This document shows positions 17,827 to 28,742 of a DNA stretch of 64,000 nucleotides, one piece after another (position 1 is the first letter of the stretch; the number at the start of each line of letters is the position of its first letter). The notes below the pieces were generated by a model. That model had not been told where the DNA came from and did no database searches. It worked only from the letters and a program-made list of their open reading frames with translations. Both the position numbers and the translations under genes were made by a program. The DNA is taken from the NCBI RefSeq assembly GCF_005311025.1, contig NZ_CP031747.1, forward strand, positions 186,001 through 250,000. Reading direction: 5' to 3'. Source of the DNA: Alcaligenes faecalis (lineage in GTDB: Bacteria > Pseudomonadota > Gammaproteobacteria > Burkholderiales > Burkholderiaceae_B).

Positions 17827-18707
17827 GCGTGCATCCACATTCTTTCTGGCAAGCGCGGCTGCGGCCTGTGCTGGCCCATCCCAAAGTGCTGCTTGGCGGC
17901 ACTCTGGTCTTGATCTTTGCTCTGGTGGCCTTGTTTGCCCCTTTGCTGGCGCCCAATGATCCTAATGCACAGGACTTGCTGGCCACGCTCTTGCCACCCG
18001 CCTGGCAGGACGGCGGTCTGGCGCAGTATCCCTTGGGAACTGATGGCCTGGGGCGATGTATTTTGTCGCGTCTGATTTATGGCAGCCGTGTGGCCTTTCA
18101 GGTGGCGGTGACCGCTGCCGCCGGCACCATGGTGCTGGGTACGGTGCTGGCGATCTTGGCGGGCTATATCGGTGGCTGGTTCGACCGTGGAGTTAGCTCC
18201 CTGGTGGTGTTGTGGATGGCATTCCCGCCCGTGGTGTTTTCCATGATGTTGATGGTGGGCTTGGGCACGGGCCTGTTCAACGTGATTCTGGCTGTGGTGC
18301 TGGTGGACTGGACTCGTTTTTATCGCGTGGTTCGGGCGGAAGTGCTGGTGGCGCGTCAGCGTGATTATGTGTATGCCGCGCATTTGTTGGGCTTTTCTCA
18401 TCTGCGCATCATGTTGCGTGAAGTATTGCCTAGCGTGGCGCCACTGATCGTCACCTTGTTCAGCCTGCAAATGGGCGTGGCCATTGTGGTTGAAGCAATC
18501 CTCAGTTTCGTGGGCCTTTCTGTTCCGTCGGATGTGGTGGCCTGGGGCGTGATGCTGGCCGATGGCCGTGACCAGATTTACCAGGCGGGCTGGGGCCTGA
18601 TGGCGCCGGTAATTGGCATTGTGTTTGCAGTGCTGGGTTTCAATTTGCTGAGTGATGGTTTGCGCACCACGCTGGATCCTCGGCTCAAGCAACGAGGAGC
18701 GCACTGA
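17823..18707 (+). CDS. ABC transporter permease, DppC/OppC type
   Basis: 294 residues. A short cytoplasmic N-terminus is followed by a first helix (LLGGTLVLIFALVALFAPLLAP), the DppC-type motif PLGTDGLGRCILSRLIYGSR, then further helices and the EAA loop (YAAHLLGFSHLRIMLREVLPSVAP). The start ATG overlaps the stop of the DppB-type gene by four bases. The frame is open for 25 codons upstream, but that stretch lies inside the previous gene and has no family likeness. The ATPase gene starts on its last base. Confidence 0.9.
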   Translation: MSVHPHSFWQARLRPVLAHPKVLLGGTLVLIFALVALFAPLLAPNDPNAQDLLATLLPPAWQDGGLAQYPLGTDGLGRCILSRLIYGSRVAFQVAVTAAAGTMVLGTVLAILAGYIGGWFDRGVSSLVVLWMAFPPVVFSMMLMVGLGTGLFNVILAVVLVDWTRFYRVVRAEVLVARQRDYVYAAHLLGFSHLRIMLREVLPSVAPLIVTLFSLQMGVAIVVEAILSFVGLSVPSDVVAWGVMLADGRDQIYQAGWGLMAPVIGIVFAVLGFNLLSDGLRTTLDPRLKQRGAH

Positions 18708-20593
18708 TGAGCGTGCCGGTTATTGAATTCAAGCAAGTCAGTGTCTCGGTGCCGGTACAAGGGCAATCGGTCGAGCTGCTGCGCAAGGTCTCGTTTGCAG
18801 TGCAGGCAGGTCGTACCTTGGGGCTGGTCGGGGAATCTGGCGCGGGCAAGAGCATGATAGGGCGGGTAATCTCGGGCATGTTGCCCAGTAATCTGCGTCT
18901 GTCTTCGGGGCAGGTCTGCTTTCAGGGTTCGGTGGTGACGGGTGCGCAAATGCGCCGTCTGCTGGGTCGCAAAGTGGCTTTTGTGCCGCAGGAGCCTTTG
19001 TCCTCGCTAAATCCGGTGCTGACCATACGCCAGCAGATGTTCGAGCATTTGGCTCGACTGGGCATTCCCCGCGCATCGCGCGAGCAATATTGCCTGGAGC
19101 GTCTGCATGAGGTGGGGCTGCCCGATCCGCCGTCCATGTTGGGGCGCTATGCCCATGAGCTTTCGGGTGGGCAGTGTCAGCGCATTTTGATTGCCATGGC
19201 TTTTTCCGGTGATCCGGAATTGATTGTGGCCGACGAGCCCACCACAGCGCTGGACGTGATTACCCAAGCGCAAATCATCCGGATTCTGCGCGATGTACAG
19301 CAGCGGCATCAAACCGCCGTGATTCTGATCACTCACGATCTGCGTATGGCTGCCCATGTCTGTGACGAGGTGGCCGTGCTGTATGCCGGGGATGTGGTTG
19401 AACAAGGTCCCGCTGCAGATGTTTTGGATACACCTTTGCATCCTTACTCCTGGGCCTTGAAGAATGCGACGCCAGCACTGAATGGCCCTTTGTATGCCTT
19501 GCCGTCGCTGGCCGACATCATGCCGGGCTTGAAAGACATGCGGGATCTGCCGGGCTGTCGTTTTGCCCGTCGTTGTCCTACGCGTAATGCGGTCTGTGAA
19601 CAGCGCGCGCCAGAGTTGGAAGCGGTGAAACCCGGTCATTGGGTAAGTTGTGCCGGTCCCTGTATGACGCGCGATACGGCTGCTCAAACCCAGCTGCATG
19701 TCTTGCCGCAAGGGCCGTCTGAAGAGTCCGCGCCGCTGGTGGAGTTCCAGAATGTGGAGCGCAGCTACCGAGTCACACGCAACGGCCGCCGCAGCCTGAT
19801 GTATGCCTTGCGGCCCCTGTCCTTGAGCGTGCGTCCCGGCGAGATGGTTGGCGTGGTGGGGGAAAGCGGTAGTGGCAAAAGCACTGTCGCCCGCTTGATG
19901 GTGGGCTTGTTGCAACCTAGTGGTGGGCAAGTGCTGGTGCAAGGTCAGTCCCGCGAGCAGTTTGCCAAAGGGCAAGGCGAGTCCTTGTCGCAAACGATTC
20001 AGATGGTGTTTCAGGACCCTGATTCGGCCTTGAACCCACGTCGTAGCGTGCAGCAGCTGGTGACGCAGGTGCTGGAGTTGCAGCCGGGTATGACGCCCGA
20101 GCAGCGTCGTCAGAAAGCCGACGAGTTGATGGCGCAGGTGGGCATTGCACAGGATGCCGGTTTGCGTTTTCCCTCGGAGCTGTCCGGCGGGCAAAAGCAA
20201 CGCGTGAACATTGCCCGCGCCTTATGTGTGCAGCCGCGTCTGCTGGTGGCGGACGAGATTGTGTCCGGTCTGGATGTGTCGGTGCAGGCGCTGATTTTGA
20301 ATCTCTTGCTGCGACTGAATAAGGAGTTGGGCGTTGCGGTGGTGTTCATCTCGCACGACTTGTCCGTGATTCGCTATTTGTGCACACGAGTGCTGGTGAT
20401 GAAAAACGGTGAAGTCGTGGAGCAAGGAAATACCGCCGAGGTGTTTGCCGACCCGCAGCATCCCTATACCCGTCTTTTGCTGGGCAGTGTGCCGCCGGAT
20501 GATTCCAGCCAGATCTGGCCTGCGCCTTTGGACTGTCCATCCCAAACCGTGAGTGAGGCTGCACCCGCCTTAGTACCCGCTATGGCGGTCTGA
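18707..20593 (+). CDS. Fused two-domain ABC ATPase (DppD-DppF type)
   Basis: 628 residues holding two complete ATPase domains in one chain. The first has Walker A GESGAGKS (42-49), signature LSGGQCQR and Walker B LIVADEPTTALD. The second has Walker A GESGSGKS (385-392), signature LSGGQKQR and Walker B LLVADEIVSGLD. Between them is the oligopeptide/dipeptide C-terminal motif with four cysteines (GCRFARRCPTRNAVCEQRAP plus a later C), known in some relatives to hold an iron-sulfur cluster. The second Walker B ends in DEI rather than the usual DEP. It supplies both ATP sites for the two permeases just upstream. Confidence 0.92.
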   Translation: MSVPVIEFKQVSVSVPVQGQSVELLRKVSFAVQAGRTLGLVGESGAGKSMIGRVISGMLPSNLRLSSGQVCFQGSVVTGAQMRRLLGRKVAFVPQEPLSSLNPVLTIRQQMFEHLARLGIPRASREQYCLERLHEVGLPDPPSMLGRYAHELSGGQCQRILIAMAFSGDPELIVADEPTTALDVITQAQIIRILRDVQQRHQTAVILITHDLRMAAHVCDEVAVLYAGDVVEQGPAADVLDTPLHPYSWALKNATPALNGPLYALPSLADIMPGLKDMRDLPGCRFARRCPTRNAVCEQRAPELEAVKPGHWVSCAGPCMTRDTAAQTQLHVLPQGPSEESAPLVEFQNVERSYRVTRNGRRSLMYALRPLSLSVRPGEMVGVVGESGSGKSTVARLMVGLLQPSGGQVLVQGQSREQFAKGQGESLSQTIQMVFQDPDSALNPRRSVQQLVTQVLELQPGMTPEQRRQKADELMAQVGIAQDAGLRFPSELSGGQKQRVNIARALCVQPRLLVADEIVSGLDVSVQALILNLLLRLNKELGVAVVFISHDLSVIRYLCTRVLVMKNGEVVEQGNTAEVFADPQHPYTRLLLGSVPPDDSSQIWPAPLDCPSQTVSEAAPALVPAMAV

Positions 20594-20625
20594 ATCCCGT
20601 TTTACTCGTATTTACAGGAAGCACT

Positions 20626-21939
20626 ATGAGTTATGCCAATAACGAGGCCGCCTTGTCGGGCCTGACCCAGGACCATCAGGTCCATCGGGATGCCTATCTG
20701 GACGAGGATGTCTTTCAACTGGAAATGGAACGGCTATTCAGCCGTGCCTGGCTCTATGTGGGCCATGAAAGTCAGGTGCCCAAAACGGGCGATTATGTCT
20801 CGGTGACCTTGGCACAAAGCCCCGTCATCATGCTGCGCCATAGCGATGGCTCGGTGCGGGTGGTGATGAACCGTTGCGCTCACAAGGGGGCCAGACTGGT
20901 CAGCGAACCCAGCGGCAATGTGGGCAAGATGCTGCGTTGTCCGTACCACGCCTGGACCTACAAGCTGGATGGCTCGCTGCTGGCGGTGCCGCTGAAAAAT
21001 GCCTATGAAAACACGGAATTTTCGCAATGTCCGGCTGCGGGCGGCCTGTCCACACCGGGGGCGGTAGAAAGTTATCGGGGCTTTGTGTTTGCCCGCCTCA
21101 GCAAGGAAGGCTTCAGCCTGCAAGAGTATTTCGGGGATGTGCTGCAGGCTTTGGACAATATGGCGGATCGCTCTCCGGAAGGGGAGTTGCAGGTGGCAGG
21201 CGGTTCGATTCGTACCGTCATCAACTGCAACTGGAAGATGTACATGGAGAACATCAACGACACCGTGCATCCCATTTCCACACACGAGTCCGCATCCAGC
21301 TCGGCTGCCAAGGTGGGCGAAGTGTTCAAGGAAGAGGACCCTACCGCACTGGAGCAATTGCTGCCCTTCGGTTCGGGCTACGACTTCTATTCACGTATGG
21401 GTGTGGAAACTTACCCGAACGGGCACAGCATTCTGGGCACCAAGTTCAGCATTCATACCGACTACTCCGGGATTCCAGGCTACGAAGCCATGATGAACGA
21501 AGCCTGGGGCGAGGAAAAAGCGGCTCGGGTGCTGGGTTTCAATCCACAAAATGTGGTGTTTTACCCCAGCATGGCAGCCAAGGGTTCGCCGCAGATTATT
21601 CGTGTATTGCGACCTTTAGCGGTTGATCGCACTTTGCTGGAAGTATGGGTGTTTCAGCCCAAAGGAGCGCCGCGTGAAATGCTGGATCGCGGCCTGACGT
21701 ACAGCCGTCTGGTGTATTCCCCCATGAGCGTCGTCGCCCATGATGATGTGCACTTGTTCGAGAGCCAGCAAGCCAGCCTGAAAGCCCAAGGCAATCCGTG
21801 GGTGAATCTGCTGCGTCAATACGATGCGCAAGAAGGCGAGCAGGGCAAGGGCAGCTTTGACGACGCGAATAATGAATGGGTAATCCGCAATCAATACCGT
21901 GCCTGGAAGCAAGGCATGAAGCAGCAGGAGCAGGAATGA
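20626..21939 (+). CDS. Rieske ring-hydroxylating dioxygenase, alpha subunit
   Basis: 437 residues. The Rieske 2Fe-2S ligands are C84-x-H86 and C105-x-x-H108 (RCAHKGARL ... RCPYHAW). The mononuclear iron site is D212-x-x-H215-x4-H220 in ENINDTVHPISTH, the same spacing as in naphthalene dioxygenase. It should insert both atoms of O2 into an aromatic or similar substrate; the substrate class cannot be read from the sequence with confidence. The gene follows the importer ATPase by 32 bases and overlaps the beta subunit gene (ATGA). No dedicated ferredoxin or ferredoxin reductase is in the operon, so electrons must come from elsewhere or from the flavin-reductase-like protein two genes on. Confidence 0.93.
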   Translation: MSYANNEAALSGLTQDHQVHRDAYLDEDVFQLEMERLFSRAWLYVGHESQVPKTGDYVSVTLAQSPVIMLRHSDGSVRVVMNRCAHKGARLVSEPSGNVGKMLRCPYHAWTYKLDGSLLAVPLKNAYENTEFSQCPAAGGLSTPGAVESYRGFVFARLSKEGFSLQEYFGDVLQALDNMADRSPEGELQVAGGSIRTVINCNWKMYMENINDTVHPISTHESASSSAAKVGEVFKEEDPTALEQLLPFGSGYDFYSRMGVETYPNGHSILGTKFSIHTDYSGIPGYEAMMNEAWGEEKAARVLGFNPQNVVFYPSMAAKGSPQIIRVLRPLAVDRTLLEVWVFQPKGAPREMLDRGLTYSRLVYSPMSVVAHDDVHLFESQQASLKAQGNPWVNLLRQYDAQEGEQGKGSFDDANNEWVIRNQYRAWKQGMKQQEQE

Positions 21940-22547
21940 TGGGAATGGCGCAAGAGCGGGGCCAGCGCAGTGGCCAAGCACAGCATGAACTGCAAGAGGG
22001 TCAGCAACAGCAGCAACCAATGAATCCGCAGCCAAGCCAGGAGCCAGGCCAGCGTCTGGACCAAACGACGAGCCTGCAACAAAGCCTGCAAAACTTTGTA
22101 TGGCAAGAGAACGCCCTGCTGGACGAGGGGCGTTTTGACGAATGGTATGAGCTGTTCGCACAGGATGGGCTGTACTGGATTCCTGGTGAGTCCGGCCAGG
22201 AAAGCCCGGAAGGGCGCATGTGTATTGCCTTGGAAAACCGTATGTTGATGCGCTTGCGTATCGACCGCCTGTCGCACCATCGTGCCTTTTCCTTGCAACC
22301 CGGTGTACGTGGTCTGCGTGTGATTCAACATCCACGTGTTCAGTCCGAACATCCTGATGAAGATGGCTGCTATACCGTGCGCATCAATCTGATTTATTCG
22401 GAGTATCAGAAGCAAAAAACCGAGGTTCTGCCCGCTACTGCCTCTTACCGTTTGCGCGCCGTCGATCAGGCTTGGGAGATCGTGGAAAAGCGGGTGGACT
22501 TGCTGAGCGTGGATGGCTATTTGCCCACCATTCAGCTCTTCATTTAG
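21936..22547 (+). CDS. Ring-hydroxylating dioxygenase, beta subunit, with Gln-rich N-terminus
   Basis: 203 residues. From about residue 45 onward it matches the small, non-catalytic beta subunit (FVWQENALLDEGRFDEWYELFAQDGLYWIPG ... SHHRAFS ... RVDLLSVDG), a cystatin-like fold that builds the alpha3-beta3 hexamer. The first 45 or so residues are unusual: low complexity, rich in Gln and Glu (with a QQQQQ run). An internal ATG at 22020 would give a 175-residue form of ordinary length. The 21936 start is preferred because it has AGGAGCAGGA upstream and the ATGA overlap with the alpha gene. Confidence 0.88.
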   Translation: MMGMAQERGQRSGQAQHELQEGQQQQQPMNPQPSQEPGQRLDQTTSLQQSLQNFVWQENALLDEGRFDEWYELFAQDGLYWIPGESGQESPEGRMCIALENRMLMRLRIDRLSHHRAFSLQPGVRGLRVIQHPRVQSEHPDEDGCYTVRINLIYSEYQKQKTEVLPATASYRLRAVDQAWEIVEKRVDLLSVDGYLPTIQLFI

Positions 22548-22554
22548 GCCCTAT

Positions 22555-23175
22555 ATGCACTTGAATGACCCATCACCAGGCTATCTCAGCCTGCCGTGTG
22601 AAGGCATGGACGACAGCATGGCTTATCGCCTGCTGACGTCCCTGATCGTACCGCGCCCCATTGCCTGGGTATGTACCTTGGAGGAGTCGGGCAGTGTGAA
22701 TCTGGCACCGTTCAGCTCCTTTAACTATGTGGCGCATAGCCCGCCCATGCTGGCGATCAATATCAACCGCAATGAGGATGGCAGCTTGAAGGATACGGCC
22801 CGTAATTTGCAGGCCAATAAAGAGTGTGTGGTGCAGTTATGTCGTCAGTCTGATCTGGCTGCGGTTCATGCCAGTGCCGCTGCTTTGCCGCCCGGCCAGA
22901 GTGAGGTACAGGAGTTGGGCATGCACCTCGTGCCCAGTCAGCATGTGCGTGTACCTCGTCTGGATGGCGCTGCCGTGCAGATGGAGTGCAGGCTGGATCA
23001 GGTGGTGGATTTGGGACGGGGAGTTAACCAGCTGCATATTCTGGAAGTGCTGGCCTTCCATGTGGATTCATCCTTGATGGACGAAAAAGGGAGAGTGAAT
23101 CTGGAGGCGTATCGGCCTTTGGCTCGGTGGGCTGGACCGTATTATGCACAGCGGGGAGATATTCTTCTTCCTTGA
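22555..23175 (+). CDS. Flavin reductase-like (FMN split-barrel) domain protein
   Basis: 206 residues with the DIM6/NTAB-type flavin reductase-like signature: LIVPRPIAWVCT, VNLAPFSSFNYVAHSPPML, then a C-terminal ILEVLAFHVD strand. Members bind FMN; some reduce free flavin with NAD(P)H and others act directly on aromatic or ring-cleavage compounds. It starts eight bases after the beta subunit and is the last gene of the operon. It could provide reducing power for the dioxygenase or process its product. I prefer the second reading slightly, because Rieske oxygenases normally need a one-electron ferredoxin, which an FMN split barrel does not supply. Confidence 0.82.
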   Translation: MHLNDPSPGYLSLPCEGMDDSMAYRLLTSLIVPRPIAWVCTLEESGSVNLAPFSSFNYVAHSPPMLAININRNEDGSLKDTARNLQANKECVVQLCRQSDLAAVHASAAALPPGQSEVQELGMHLVPSQHVRVPRLDGAAVQMECRLDQVVDLGRGVNQLHILEVLAFHVDSSLMDEKGRVNLEAYRPLARWAGPYYAQRGDILLP

Positions 23176-23339
23176 TGTCATTGCCTGTTGATTGGTTTTC
23201 GTCCTGGCTGTGTTTGTAGATCAGTGAGTTTTGGCTAAGGGCCTGCTTTTTTGCTCTACACAGATGACTGAAACATAGACAGCTTTCAAGGGCAGATAAC
23301 ATCAAGCCTGCAATAGACACTTTCGGTTGGGCCAGAAAC

Positions 23340-23369
23340 AAAAAAAACCGCCTTGTGGGCGGTTTTTTT
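23340..23369. terminator. Bidirectional terminator between the dioxygenase operon and gdhA
   Basis: AAAAAAACCGCC and GGCGGTTTTTTT form the stem around TTGTG. A-run and T-run flanks serve both convergent operons. The 160 bases before it, after the flavin-reductase-like gene, hold nothing that I recognise. Confidence 0.88.
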
Positions 23370-23392
23370 GACTACTGAGCAAGGCGCAAAAC

Positions 23393-24733
<1,341 letters not shown>

Positions 24734-24833
24734 TGCAAGCGAACTCTGTTTGCAATACTGAGAACTCGAGTCGAACTCAGCAGATTGAAAGAATGGATGC
24801 ACGGGAATGCACCCGATCATACGCCCATCGCAA

Positions 24834-24860
24834 GCAAGCCTCTCGTATAGAGAGGCTTGC
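24834..24860 (-). other. Strong hairpin between rho and gdhA
   Basis: GCAAGCCTCTC and GAGAGGCTTGC form a perfect 11-base stem with a five-base loop, 15 bases after the rho stop. No T-run follows in the rho direction, so termination would need help. It may instead protect the end of rho mRNA. Confidence 0.6.
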
Positions 24861-24874
24861 GCAGGATGTTCGAT

Positions 24875-26131
24875 TTACTTCTTCATCATGTCGAAGAATT
24901 CGGAGTTGGTCTTTGTGGCCCGGATTTTGTCCAGGATAAACTCCATGGCTTCAATTTCATCCATCCCATGGATGAACTTGCGCAGAACCCAGACCTTTTG
25001 TAGAAGGTCGGGCTTGATCAGCAACTCTTCACGACGTGTGCCTGATTTGTTCAGGTTGATGGCTGGGTAAATACGTTTCTCGGCCAGACGGCGCTCCAGA
25101 TGGATTTCGGAGTTGCCGGTACCTTTAAATTCTTCATAGATGACTTCGTCCATGCGGCTGCCGGTTTCGATCAGGGCAGTACCGATGATGGTCAAGGAGC
25201 CACCTTCTTCCAGATTACGGGCAGCGCCAAAAAAGCGTTTGGGGCGCTGCAGGGCGTTGGCGTCCACACCACCGGTCAAAACCTTGCCCGAAGCAGGGAC
25301 CACAGTGTTGTAGGCGCGAGCCAGACGGGTAATGGAATCCAGCAGGATCACCACGTCTTTTTTCAATTCAACCAGGCGTTTGGCCTTTTCAATGACCATC
25401 TCGGCCACTTGCACGTGACGTGTGGCGGGTTCGTCAAAGGTGGAGGCCACCACTTCGCCGCGCACCGTGCGCTGCATCTCGGTTACTTCCTCGGGGCGCT
25501 CGTCCACCAGCAGGACGATCATGATGGCCTCGGGGTAATTGGTCGTGATGGCGTGAGCCATGTGCTGCATCATCACGGTTTTACCGGATTTGGGGCTGGC
25601 CACGATCAGGGCGCGCTGGCCTTTACCGATAGGCGAGAAGATATCCAGGATACGGCCTGTGATGTTCTCTTCGCTTTTGATGTCGCGCTCCAGGCGCATG
25701 GGCTGGTCCGGGTGCAGCGGCGTCAGGTTCTCAAACATGATGCGATGTTTGATGGCCTCGGGCTGCATGCCGTTAACCTTGTCAACTTTTACCAGGGCAA
25801 AGTAGCGCTCGCCGTCTTTAGGGGTGCGCACTTCACCTTCAATGGAGTCACCCGTGTGCAGATTGAAACGACGTATCTGCGAAGGGGAGATGTAGATATC
25901 GTCTGTGCTGGCCAGGTAAGAGGTTTCTGGCGAACGCAGAAAGCCAAAACCATCAGGCAGGACTTCAAGCACCCCGTCGCCGAAAATCTGCTCGCCCTTT
26001 TTGGCGTGCTTTTTCATGATGGCGAACATCAGCTCTTGCTTGCGCAAGCGGTTCGCGTTGTCGATTTCCAGAGTGGCAGCCATTTCTAGCAGCTGCGAGA
26101 CGTGCAGAGCTTTTAATTCGTTCAGGTGCAT
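24875..26131 (-). CDS. rho: Transcription termination factor Rho
   Basis: 418-residue hexameric RNA helicase, near the E. coli length of 419. The N-terminal RNA-binding OSB domain covers about 50-125 ([18 protein letters not shown] is the cold-shock-like motif), and the P-loop ASPKSGKT sits at 178-185. The Walker B and the R-loop region ([22 protein letters not shown]) follow. It ends transcription of untranslated RNA. It follows trxA on the same strand with 69 bases between them, a common trxA-rho pairing in proteobacteria. A hairpin lies in that leader, and rho is autoregulated in E. coli through its leader; the same here is an inference. Confidence 0.96.
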   Translation of the reverse strand: MHLNELKALHVSQLLEMAATLEIDNANRLRKQELMFAIMKKHAKKGEQIFGDGVLEVLPDGFGFLRSPETSYLASTDDIYISPSQIRRFNLHTGDSIEGEVRTPKDGERYFALVKVDKVNGMQPEAIKHRIMFENLTPLHPDQPMRLERDIKSEENITGRILDIFSPIGKGQRALIVASPKSGKTVMMQHMAHAITTNYPEAIMIVLLVDERPEEVTEMQRTVRGEVVASTFDEPATRHVQVAEMVIEKAKRLVELKKDVVILLDSITRLARAYNTVVPASGKVLTGGVDANALQRPKRFFGAARNLEEGGSLTIIGTALIETGSRMDEVIYEEFKGTGNSEIHLERRLAEKRIYPAINLNKSGTRREELLIKPDLLQKVWVLRKFIHGMDEIEAMEFILDKIRATKTNSEFFDMMKK

Positions 26132-26161
26132 GGGAGTGGGGAAGGGCTTTCAGCAGCAGAC

Positions 26162-26184
26162 CGCAGGCCAGCGAAGGGCCTGCG
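26162..26184 (-). other. Hairpin in the trxA-rho gap
   Basis: CGCAGGCC and GGCCTGCG pair around seven bases between the trxA stop and the rho start. It could be part of an attenuator that sets rho level. There is no T-run. Confidence 0.45.
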
Positions 26185-26200
26185 TGCGGTTAATCAGAGA

Positions 26201-26527
26201 TTACAGGGAGCTGTCGAGAAACGCGCTAAGTTGGGACTTGGAAAGTGCACCGACTTTAGTTTCGGCCACTTTGCCGTCTTTAAACAGCATGAGCGTTGGA
26301 ATACCGCGAACACCATATTGAGCTGGGGTGTCGGGATTTTCATCGACGTTGAGCTTAGCGATGATAACACGACCTTGGTACAGTTCGGCTGCCTCATCAA
26401 GCAAAGGGGCAATCATTTTACAAGGACCGCACCAGGCAGCCCAGTAATCGACCAGAACGGGGAGGTCGGCGTTAAGGACGTCAGACTCAAAGGAGGCGTC
26501 CGTGATGTGTTTAATGGAGTCGCTCAT
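26201..26527 (-). CDS. trxA: Thioredoxin 1
   Basis: 108-residue cytoplasmic thioredoxin with the classic active site W-C33-G-P-C36-K and the cis-proline loop GIPTL. It reduces disulfides of ribonucleotide reductase and many other proteins. The frame is open upstream, but the ATG giving MSDSIKHIT is the only start that yields a normal thioredoxin. A good sigma-70 promoter is visible 34 bases upstream of the start. Confidence 0.95.
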   Translation of the reverse strand: MSDSIKHITDASFESDVLNADLPVLVDYWAAWCGPCKMIAPLLDEAAELYQGRVIIAKLNVDENPDTPAQYGVRGIPTLMLFKDGKVAETKVGALSKSQLSAFLDSSL

Positions 26528-26560
26528 GGCTAGATACAAAAAAAGTGAGGATAACGAAAA

Positions 26561-26589
26561 ACTATACGTGTGGCGTGACCTGAGCACAA
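26561..26589 (-). promoter_or_regulatory. Sigma-70 promoter for trxA
   Basis: On the minus strand TTGTGC is followed after exactly 17 bases by TATAGT, about 34 bases before the trxA start codon. Both hexamers match the consensus at four or five of six positions. Confidence 0.6.
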
Positions 26590-26760
26590 TGTATTCTACG
26601 GCCAATTGCGACGGTCTTGTTGCCAATTTTTGACAGGATACCATTGCGTCTGGTTGATAATGTGCATTCGCTGCGCAACGCGCGCCAATAAAGCGTTTCC
26701 CCACTGGCGCCTAACCACTCGTAAAATAGCGTTTTTCTGTACGATCTACCGGGAATCAAG

Positions 26761-28722
26761 TTGTCTACTACACGTTACGACGAATCTTCTATACGGGTGC
26801 TCAAAGGGCTGGAACCGGTCCGTCAGCGCCCGGCCATGTATACCCGCACGGATAATCCCCTGCATATTGTGCAGGAGGTCATCGATAACGCGGCCGACGA
26901 AGCCCTGGCTGGTTTTGCCCGCACACTGACTGTCACCTTGCTGGAGGACGGCGGCATACAGGTTGAGGATGACGGGCGCGGTATTCCTGTTGGCTTGCAC
27001 CCTGAAGAAAATGCGCCGGTGGTTGAACTGGTGTTCACGCGACTGCATGCCGGGGGCAAGTTTGACAAGCTCAATGGTGGTGCCTACGCCTTTTCTGGTG
27101 GTTTGCACGGGGTGGGTGTGTCGGTGACCAACGCCTTGTCGCGCCGTCTGGAAGTGCTGGTCTGGCGCGATGGCCAGGCTAACGAGATTGTGTTTGCCGA
27201 CGGCGAGCTGGAGCAGCCCCTGACCCAAACGGGCACGGTGGCCAAGCGCAAGACGGGTACCCGTGTGCGGGTCTGGCCCGATGCCAAATATTTTGACTCC
27301 GCCCAGATTCCCCTGGCCCAACTGACTCATATCCTGCATAGCAAGGCCGTCCTGCTGGAAGGCGTGACGGTGGAACTGGTGCAGCAAAAAACCGGTCAGC
27401 GCCAGCAGTGGCGCTATGAGGACGGTTTGCGCGGCTACCTGCAGGAGGAAATGGAAGGGGTGGAGCTGCTGGTTCCCCTGTTTGAGGGCCGCCAGTACGC
27501 CCCGCAAGATGACGATAATTTCTCCGCCGGCGAAGGTGCGCATTGGGTGGTGGCCTGGGCGCTGGACTCCAATATTGTGCGTGAGTCCTATGTCAATCTG
27601 ATCCCAACCCCAGCGGGGGGAACACACGAATCGGGCTTGCGCGATGGCTTGTATCAAGCCGTGCGCAGTTTTGCCGAACTGCATAGCCTGATTCCCAAAG
27701 GCGTCAAGCTGCAGGCCGAGGACGTCTTTGCCCGTGCCAGCTTTGTGCTCTCGGCCAAAGTGCTGGACCCGCAGTTTCAAGGGCAGATCAAGGAAAAGCT
27801 CAATAGCCGTGACGCCGTGCGTCTGGTCAGTGGCTATGTGCGCAATGCGCTGGAACTGCATCTGCATGCCAATGTGGATCAGGGTCGCAAATTGGCTGAA
27901 GTGGCGGTGCGTCAGGCTCAGGCCCGTACCCGTTCGGCGCAGAAAGTGGAGAAACGCAAGAGCTCGGGCGTGGCCGTGTTGCCCGGCAAGCTGACGGATT
28001 GCGAGTCGCACGATCTGGAAAGTTCGGAACTGTTTCTGGTCGAGGGTGACTCGGCTGGCGGTTCGGCCAAGATGGGCCGTGACAAGGAATTTCAGGCTAT
28101 CTTGCCCCTGCGCGGCAAGGTTCTGAACGCTTGGGAGGTCGATAAGGACCGCTTGTTCGCTAACCAGGAAATTCACGATATTTCCGTGGCGATCGGCGTG
28201 GACCCGCACGACGCCCAGTCCGAGCCGGATCTGTCCGGTTTGCGTTATGGCCGTATCTGTATCCTGTCTGATGCGGACGTGGACGGCTCGCACATTCAGG
28301 TGCTGTTGTTGACGCTGTTCTTCCGTCACTTCCCCAAACTGATCGAGGCGGGCCACGTGTATGTGGCGCGTCCCCCCTTGTTCCGCGTAGACGTGCCTGC
28401 CGCCGGCAAACGCCCAGCCCGCAAGATCTACTGTCTGGATCAGGGCGAGTTGGACGCGACACTGGAAAAGCTGCGCAACGAAGGTATACGTAACGAGTCC
28501 TGGAGCATCAGCCGCTTTAAAGGTCTGGGTGAAATGAGTGCGGAGCAGTTGTGGGATACCACCATGAATCCGGACACCCGCCGCTTGCTGCCTGTGCATT
28601 GGGGTGAGGATGGCCTGAGCGATACACAAGCCATGTTCACCATGCTGATGGGCAAGGGTGAGGCCTCGGCCCGCCGAGCCTGGTTGGAAGAAAAAGGCAA
28701 TTTGGCCGATCTGGACGTCTGA
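26761..28722 (+). CDS. parE: DNA topoisomerase IV subunit B
   Basis: 653 residues. The GHKL ATPase domain is at the N-terminus (EVIDNAADEAL, DDGRGIPVG, GGLHGVGVSVTNALS). The TOPRIM domain carries EGDSAGGSAKMGRD and DADVDGSH. It decatenates daughter chromosomes with ParC. The length, the lack of the long GyrB insert and the adjacent parC identify it as ParE rather than GyrB. The start is TTG, giving STTRYDESSIRVLKGLEPVRQRP; the context (AATCAAG before it) is a weak ribosome site. parC starts 20 bases downstream. Confidence 0.95.
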   Translation: MSTTRYDESSIRVLKGLEPVRQRPAMYTRTDNPLHIVQEVIDNAADEALAGFARTLTVTLLEDGGIQVEDDGRGIPVGLHPEENAPVVELVFTRLHAGGKFDKLNGGAYAFSGGLHGVGVSVTNALSRRLEVLVWRDGQANEIVFADGELEQPLTQTGTVAKRKTGTRVRVWPDAKYFDSAQIPLAQLTHILHSKAVLLEGVTVELVQQKTGQRQQWRYEDGLRGYLQEEMEGVELLVPLFEGRQYAPQDDDNFSAGEGAHWVVAWALDSNIVRESYVNLIPTPAGGTHESGLRDGLYQAVRSFAELHSLIPKGVKLQAEDVFARASFVLSAKVLDPQFQGQIKEKLNSRDAVRLVSGYVRNALELHLHANVDQGRKLAEVAVRQAQARTRSAQKVEKRKSSGVAVLPGKLTDCESHDLESSELFLVEGDSAGGSAKMGRDKEFQAILPLRGKVLNAWEVDKDRLFANQEIHDISVAIGVDPHDAQSEPDLSGLRYGRICILSDADVDGSHIQVLLLTLFFRHFPKLIEAGHVYVARPPLFRVDVPAAGKRPARKIYCLDQGELDATLEKLRNEGIRNESWSISRFKGLGEMSAEQLWDTTMNPDTRRLLPVHWGEDGLSDTQAMFTMLMGKGEASARRAWLEEKGNLADLDV

Positions 28723-28742
28723 GCCCGACTTAAGAGTTATTT

